Shown in pieces: positions 1 to 6,400 of a stretch of 6,869 bases of DNA. The stretch spans positions 1,726 to 8,594 of the forward strand of contig MHFY01000108.1 in NCBI GenBank assembly GCA_001805375.1, read 5' to 3'. Below the pieces are notes generated by a model, which made no database searches, was not told the DNA's origin, and saw only the letters and a list, made by a program, of their open reading frames with translations. Made by a program: the position numbers and the translations under genes. The stretch is from Omnitrophica WOR_2 bacterium GWA2_47_8 (lineage in GTDB: Bacteria; Omnitrophota; Gorgyraeia; Zapsychrales; GWA2-47-8). Every line of letters starts with the position of its first letter. Position 1 is the first letter of the stretch.

Positions 1-417
1 CGCATTGAAAATAAAGAAGAAAGAAGAAAACAAATAGATCAGGCCTTGGCCCCGCTGCTGAGGGCTGTGAAAAAGATCAGGAAGAGTAATTTTGTCGCTT
101 ACAATCCCGGACTTCAAAGCGCTTTAGACATTCATAAAGAATTAGGGTTGAAAAATGAATTCGATATCAGCGCCCCGATCTCGGAAAGATATGTGAAGGG
201 CGCGGCGTTCAGCAGTTTAAAGAGATCCTTCAAGGCCGCTTCGGAAAGAGGCGATCAGGAAGAGATGAACCGCTTGACCGTGGCCTTGGTCGATAAGATG
301 GTCCAGTACAAAACAAGGAATATCGGGGCGGAAGAGAACAGCCTCTTTGTAGGCAATGACAACTTTAAGGCAACGATCAACCAGGCCATCAAGACCAAAC
401 CGGCTGAAAATTTCCAT
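1..417 (+). other. Protein region, residues 1-139: charged helical segment, unrecognised
   Basis: Part of the giant frame. The start is very rich in Lys, Arg and Glu (RIENKEERRKQID, then RAVKKIRKS) and looks like the tail of a helix entering from the left. A second helical stretch covers residues 66-106 (SSLKRSFKAASERGDQEEMN and following). I recognise no family and no catalytic motif. It leads directly into the GGDEF-like segment, so it could be that module's N-terminal helical extension, but nothing in the sequence proves this. Confidence 0.
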
Positions 418-3400
418 ACGACATTCCGTTTGGGTTACAACTCCGATGAATACGGCGCCATGATCTGGGATGCGAAGGCCCAGAAGCTCGCGGTCTTCAG
501 GGTCGACGGTAACAATATCGGCGCCACATCGAATTATCACGGCCGTGAAGCAGGCGATACCGTGGTCGATGGGCAATTAAAGGTCATCAATAAGGTCTTG
601 GCGGAGTCCGCCGGTCAACCGACGTTGCAAAAGAGAATAGATTATATCGAAGCTAATTTAGTCCCGGCACTCAAAAAGCAATTTGACAATAATTTAACGA
701 CACCGGTTGATTATCCGGTGACACAGCCGGAAGTTGTAGTCAAAAAAGTGAAAGGCCAAGCGCTGGATGGTATGGTCCATCTTTTATCTAAAGACAAAAC
801 ACAATTATATAGCCTGACTTTAGCCAATAATAATAAACCCTTTGTGAAGGTTTACAGCACGGATGGCCAAGGGCAAGTGATCGTTGAGCCTGAAAAGTTG
901 AATTTATTCGAAGTTATACCTATCAATGATCATGAAGTGAAAATAAAGAGCCCGCATATCTTAAGAGTAACGCCGGAAGAATACGTACGGATCGCGCAGA
1001 TGCCGAATTTCAATGCCGGCACGTTGACCGCCAAGGTCAAGTCCGAGCCGATGATCTCAGTCGGGTATATGGAGATCGACGCGCGGGGTATCGGGCCGGA
1101 AGACCTGGACCGTGATTTCAGCGTCCTGCAGGGCCGGGCTGATGGGGTGGCGGAAGAATTGAAGAAAGAAGTTAAGAACCGCCAGATATTGGATAATGGG
1201 AAAGTGCCGGTTCGGATCGTCAGAAAAGCCGAAGGCTTCAACAAATGGCAGCTGAGAGACAGGGACCTGCCGGTATTAAAGAGAACTCAAAAACAAGCGG
1301 CACAGGAAGTCATCGCCGATGTTATTTTAGCCCGCGCAACTTCACAACAAACTATGGCTAGAAGGGATAGTCCTTCTGTCATCGACTCCGACACGGGGAT
1401 CAATACGGACAATATCACGCTCTCCAATCTAGATAAAGCGCGATATTTATCGCATTTAAGATCCGATCTATACTTCTTGGCCCATCGAGAGGATGGCAGG
1501 TCGTTTGACGCAATGGTCAAGGACCTGGGGTTGGAATATTTAGGATCAGGGTTCTCTCGTTATGCGGTAAAACTGCCTGGAAACCTTGTGGTCAAGATCC
1601 CCAACATGTCCCATTCTGAAGCTTCCTTGAAAGAGAACGAAAAAATGGCGGGTATTGTGTCGGCTTTAGGTGTGAAGGTACGGCGAGGGCCTTTGGAAGG
1701 ATATGACAAGGATTATGACTTTGTTGAGATCCCGGGAATCCTGCCGTTCATTTATTCCAATGACATCATTGTCCATCCTTATGGCGAGCCGGCGACCAGT
1801 GAGGATGATCTTAAAACAGTGGAAAGGGTCTTAGCTGAAAACGGCCTGAGATTGGCCGAGGGAGGGTCTCTTAAAAATATCCGTATCTTTAGAGGCAAAC
1901 CCATGGTCAGTGACCTGGAGGACGTTAAATGGATCATTGAGCCAACTCCTTCCGGGCGCGGCACAAGGATGGTTAACGCGACGACCGACAGCGATACAGG
2001 GATCGCCGTTGCCGATGCCTCCGCCACATCGCGATTAGCGATGGGCGAGACCTCGCCACGAAGTGGCGGGCAAGCCAGGACCTACAGTTGGGAAATGCTT
2101 CGTCCGGCGGTGTTGGATGAAAAGGTCGAAGTCATGACGTCAGTCAATCGGGCCAAGATGGCGATCATTGCCGATGATTCAGCGAAGGATGATGAACAAT
2201 TGAAAACAAACGCCGAAGCCTTTGCAAAAAGAAATCCAGATCGGCCAGTTTATATATTTAACTCGAATAGCAATCAATCTACTCCTATCTCGTATGGTAA
2301 GCCTGGAACGCCGGCTGTCCATTTCACCCTTCCGAATCATTTTAATCCTCATGCCAGAAATATCCGTGATTGGGTGGCCGAGCATACGCCGATCGTTGAT
2401 ACCGCCGCCACGTCGATAGCTGTTAAAGGCACAGGGTACGCCACATTAACCGTTGATCAGCCGATATTCAACGACACCGGAGATCAGGTCGGCCGGATGG
2501 ATCTCAGCGGTAACGGGGATAACATACATACATACAAAGTGAAATTTAATAACCACCGCACCGTTGAAGTCAAAGGCATTGATCCGATAACGTTCCTGCA
2601 ATTATTTGAGACCGGGCAATTGAACGCCCGATATTTTGAAGAAAAAGAGGGCCGTGATGTTGTGGAACGCACCATTTCCGGTGATCATTTGATCGTCCGC
2701 GCCAAGGGCCTGAATTTCGTGGCGGATACCGGACGCGGCCAGGAGAAGATCGAGATCAGCGAAATGCCGCGCCGTATCACCAACGCCAGGATATTCAAGA
2801 CAAGGACCAGCAAAGAAAAAGACCTGTTCCGCGACAGTAAGATAACCGGGCGTAGCGGGAAAGTCAGGATCGACAGCCAGCTGAATGACGTCTCCGCGGC
2901 CCTGATCGAGAAATTGTTAGAAGGGCAATTAGCGCAAGGTGTTATCTTCGATAATGTTTTCGTGGATTGGGACGGGCAATTCAGTGCCAGCCAGCTCCTT
3001 AAGGATGGAGAGGCCCTGATATTAGAAACACACATCAAGAATAAAGTAACAGGAAAAGATCAATTAGAAAAAGTCATTTTGGTCGTCAGCCCGCAGCTGA
3101 TCGAAAGGAAGTTGGGGCAGATCGATGAAGCTTTGGCTCCCAAGGCAAAGACGTCCGCCCGGAAGAACGCGGCTGACCCATTTAATTTAGCCGAAGCCAG
3201 GCCTACAGGTATTTTGGAAAGTTTGGCGATCAGGGCGCTTAAAGGATTGAACCGCGAGACAACGCAGGCTCAGGAAGATAAACAGGCGCAGAACACGGCT
3301 GAAAGCATTCTCCGCGAGATCAAGGTCCAAAAACTCCCGACCGCGGATACATTTAAGGATGTCTTGGCATTTGCTTATCCGCAATTGGATGAAATCCAGA

Positions 3401-6400
3401 TCGTTTATACGGCCAATGATCCGTCGGCAGACGCTGTACAAGAACCGGCTGTGGCCCGTTTAGTTGCTGTTTCGTCGCCGGCGGTATCAGGACGAGAGAC
3501 GAGAGACGAGAGACGAACGACGAATAATGCCATATCTGCCCGCGCGCTGGTTACTCCTGACGCCGCCTTTAACGATTCACCGAGATTTGAGACAGCCGTC
3601 CGTGCCCATGTTAAAGCCGCACAGCCTTCACCGGCAAGATTTGAACAAGCCGCGCCGAAACAGGCTGAAGTTGGACGAGAGACGAGAGGCCCTTCGACTT
3701 CGCTCAGGGCAGACCAGAGACCAGAGACAAGAGACAAGAGACGAGCGACCCTTCGACTTCGCTCAGGGCAGGCGAGAGACGAGAGACGCTTCACGAGAGA
3801 CGCGAACCGCTTCACTGAAGAGCATGTCGGTTCTTCGACCTTTATGTCATCCAAGCCGGTCCAGCGTTTGGATTACGGCTTCCCTGTATTCATGAGGGAT
3901 GAGCAGGGCATCGGTACACAGCAGATCGCCTTTGTCAAAGGCATGACGCCTGACCTGGCTGTTGTGAAAAATTACGTGAAGACCTTGAACTTGATGAGGA
4001 ACAATCCGCAAGTCCAGATGCCGATGGTGGAAATGATCAAAATTTATATTCCTAAAGAAATGTTCTTAAGTGACGCGACTGAGGAAGCAAAGGCCGTTGT
4101 TCAATTCCTCATGAAGGAACAAGATGTGGTTGAGGTTATTCCGCTGGGATCTGATCAGGATTACGCAAGCGCCGCCCAAGAATTTGATATGAGTAACGAG
4201 CAGGCCTCTAAAGCCTTCACTGAAACAGGCAAAACACAGCTTGCCGTTGTCCTGCCGTTGACTGAACGGCCGATGAACGTTGAGAATCATCTGAAGTATC
4301 GCGCCAAGACAGACGAAGAAAAGAAGGCCACGGTTGCTGCCATCGGCAAGGCTCAAGCGTTATTACATTTATTCGGTGTGAAATTGGCTGAACGTGCTGA
4401 CCTGAAAGCCTTTATCATCGCCAAGGGTGAAGCTGATCTTTATGATTTCGCGGCGCTTGATTACGCGGCAGGTTTATCATCAGCGGATATCAAGAAAAAT
4501 AAAGAAACGATCATCGGCCATCTTCAAGCTTTAGTGCCTGATACAAGAGAATTTGATCTGGCTTATACAAAGGCGAGCGCGGAAAATAAAGGCAGGGTTA
4601 ATTTACAGGTTGCCGGAGTCAAAGCGCCTGCCGCCTTTGGCGAGCCTCGCCCTTCATCTAATACGAATGATGGAAAAGGGCGGGCCGCGCCGAGAGCACC
4701 GCCTGTCGTCCCACCGGTGACGCCGGCAATTCCAGCCGCGCCTGCGGTCTTAAAGCCGATACCGGCGGCTATTCCAGCAGTTATTCCTGGTTTGGTTAAA
4801 ATGGAAGAGCCGGTCGTGGCCGAGCAGATGGCTTTAGTTGAAAGTGATTATGGGATCAACACCGCGGTGTTGGAGCAAGAGCCTGTTGCGAGATTTAAAG
4901 GGAAGCAAGCAACCCCGCATCGCAAACAGCAGTTGACAGCCGCCGAAGCGCAGACAGAATTTAAAGCCGCCTTACATGAATTTGTCCGAGAGAGAGCTTA
5001 TAAGAAGGGCATTAAAGATGTTGACTGGAACAAGATCAGCCAGTTGGAAGAAGGCTTTAAGACCGCTATTGAAGTTTCGGATAAGCAATTAAGGTCCAAG
5101 GGTGTGTTAAGTTTAAGCCCGGATGAACGGGAAGCGCTCATTCAAGATCTCGCGGGTGTTTATTTGGATGTCACTGATAAGTTTGATTGGTTCCAGATCA
5201 GATCACCTCAATTTGCTCACAGCGTCTTAAGTTATTCCAGTATGATCCGACGAACCGGATTGTATACCCTCCGCGACATGATGCCGCAGGCGACATTAGA
5301 AAAGTTAGGCGCCGGTAAGACCTTTGCCGAACGCGCCGCTGAATTGGCCATTGTCCGCCGCTTAAGTGCCGGCGGCAAAGGCGGAACACTTGAAGTCTGG
5401 CTCTTGAGCGAGAATTTGATCTCTGCTCTTGATACCCAGAAAGAATCGCGATTTGTCCTGGAAGAGATCGCGAAATTAGCCGAGGTCACCCGTTTAAAGG
5501 TCGACGAAAATAATCCGGATCATTTCTATGAAGAAGATTTCTTTAAGGAATTCAGCCTGCCTAAAGCGCCGGCCAGTTCCAAAATTAAACTTCGTTTCGC
5601 GGAAACAGAAGGTATCTTGGCCCGTGCGGACAGGACAAAATACGACAAAACACCGCTTCTCTTCACGGATGACGCGGAACTTTTGCGTATCGTTATGGAT
5701 GAGCCGCAGGGCTTCTTTGCCGCCGCCACCCGTATTAAATCACCGCACGGTATCTTCAACTATTTGAAGGAACGCCATCCTGAACTTGTTGCGGAAAGAA
5801 CAAAGACGGCGAATTTCTTCCGAAGCGCTTTCAAAGAATTCAGCAATATCAAGGATGACGACCTGTTTGATAACGAAGTTGATGAAGAAACAGGCGTAAA
5901 GAATCCTTTGGTGGCCATTATTCGTCCGGACCATCGGGATAAGATACGCGAGATCTATCGTAAATTTAGTGACGCCAAAGAATTGCCGAAAGAATTCGCC
6001 GATTTCGAAAACTTTATGAAATTGGCCAATGCCTATGCCGCAATCATGGACAAGCAGGAAGGCAAGGATTATGACCGCGGAGCCATCAGCGAGGAAGGCG
6101 GCAGCCTCTACGCGGTCAGAGGCGAGGGATGGCGTTCTCGCCCGAGGACAATTTTAGGAAGACGTCTGGAATCTGCGATGCTGACCGCGCGCATTGTTTC
6201 GGATATGCTCAAAGAAGGCGCCGCGGTTACGGAAGAACAGGCGGTCCGGCACATTACGGACGCCTTCTTATCACAGCGTAAACGGGAGATCAATGCCACC
6301 GAGGCCATTGCCCTTTTTGGCGAAGAATTTATGAATTACACGAGCGGGACGGGCCAGCGCGATAAACCCAGCCTGCAGGCCTTAGGCAATACCGATATCG

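Larger units (their letters stand above)
3421..3849 (+). other. Low-complexity Arg-rich linker, residues 1141-1283, partly encoded by DNA repeats
   Basis: The protein here changes sharply to disorder-type sequence. Two Arg/Glu/Asp/Thr-rich patches (GRETRDERRTT at 1164-1174; GRETRGPSTSLRADQR then PETRDKRRATLRLRSGQARD and ERRFTRDANR at 1225-1270) flank an Ala/Pro-rich stretch with helical potential (PARFEQAAPKQAEV). The patches are direct translations of a tandem heptamer and a 24-bp repeat, so their composition reflects the DNA repeat rather than protein selection. The frame is preserved on both sides: sequence upstream (VARLVAVSSPAV) and downstream (KPVQRLDYGFPVF) is ordinary protein. It probably acts as a flexible, strongly basic tether between folded modules; that role is inferred. 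Confidence 0.

Noticed and set aside
181..249. TCGGAAAGA repeated exactly 60 bases apart (181-189 and 241-249)
   Set aside because: The repeat is only nine bases, encodes Ser-Glu-Arg both times, and the flanks do not match; coincidence is sufficient.
217..576. Reverse-strand open frame of 119 residues
   Set aside because: It is antisense to well-formed main-frame protein, lacks recognisable domains, and I see no supporting ribosome binding site.
487..606. Possible Cas10 or CRISPR-polymerase palm domain, from the string VDGNNIG
   Set aside because: There is no second catalytic GGDD-type motif, no zinc ribbon and no HD domain nearby; the pattern fits a generic GGDEF-like half-domain at least as well.
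3688..3770. Two near-identical 24-bp repeats with a 35-bp spacer, resembling a minimal CRISPR array
   Set aside because: There are only two copies, the 'spacer' is itself a tandem heptamer, and the element lies inside an open coding frame with no leader or cas genes.
3405..3895. Open frames of about 145 residues on both strands across the repeat tract (reverse 3405-3854, forward 3464-3895)
   Set aside because: They exist because the heptamer and 24-bp repeats have few or no stops in any frame; the translations are low-complexity and the main frame continues through with ordinary protein on both sides.
4213..4236. AFTETGKT (residues 1405-1412), a formal Walker A match
   Set aside because: A P-loop needs a preceding strand and a following helix; here a helix precedes and a strand (QLAVVLPL) follows, so it is likely a chance match.
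4798..4803. Met1601 after the Pro-rich linker as an internal start that would split the gene
   Set aside because: There is no purine-rich ribosome binding site ahead of it (the sequence is GGTTTGGTTAAAATG), no upstream stop, and the frame runs straight through.
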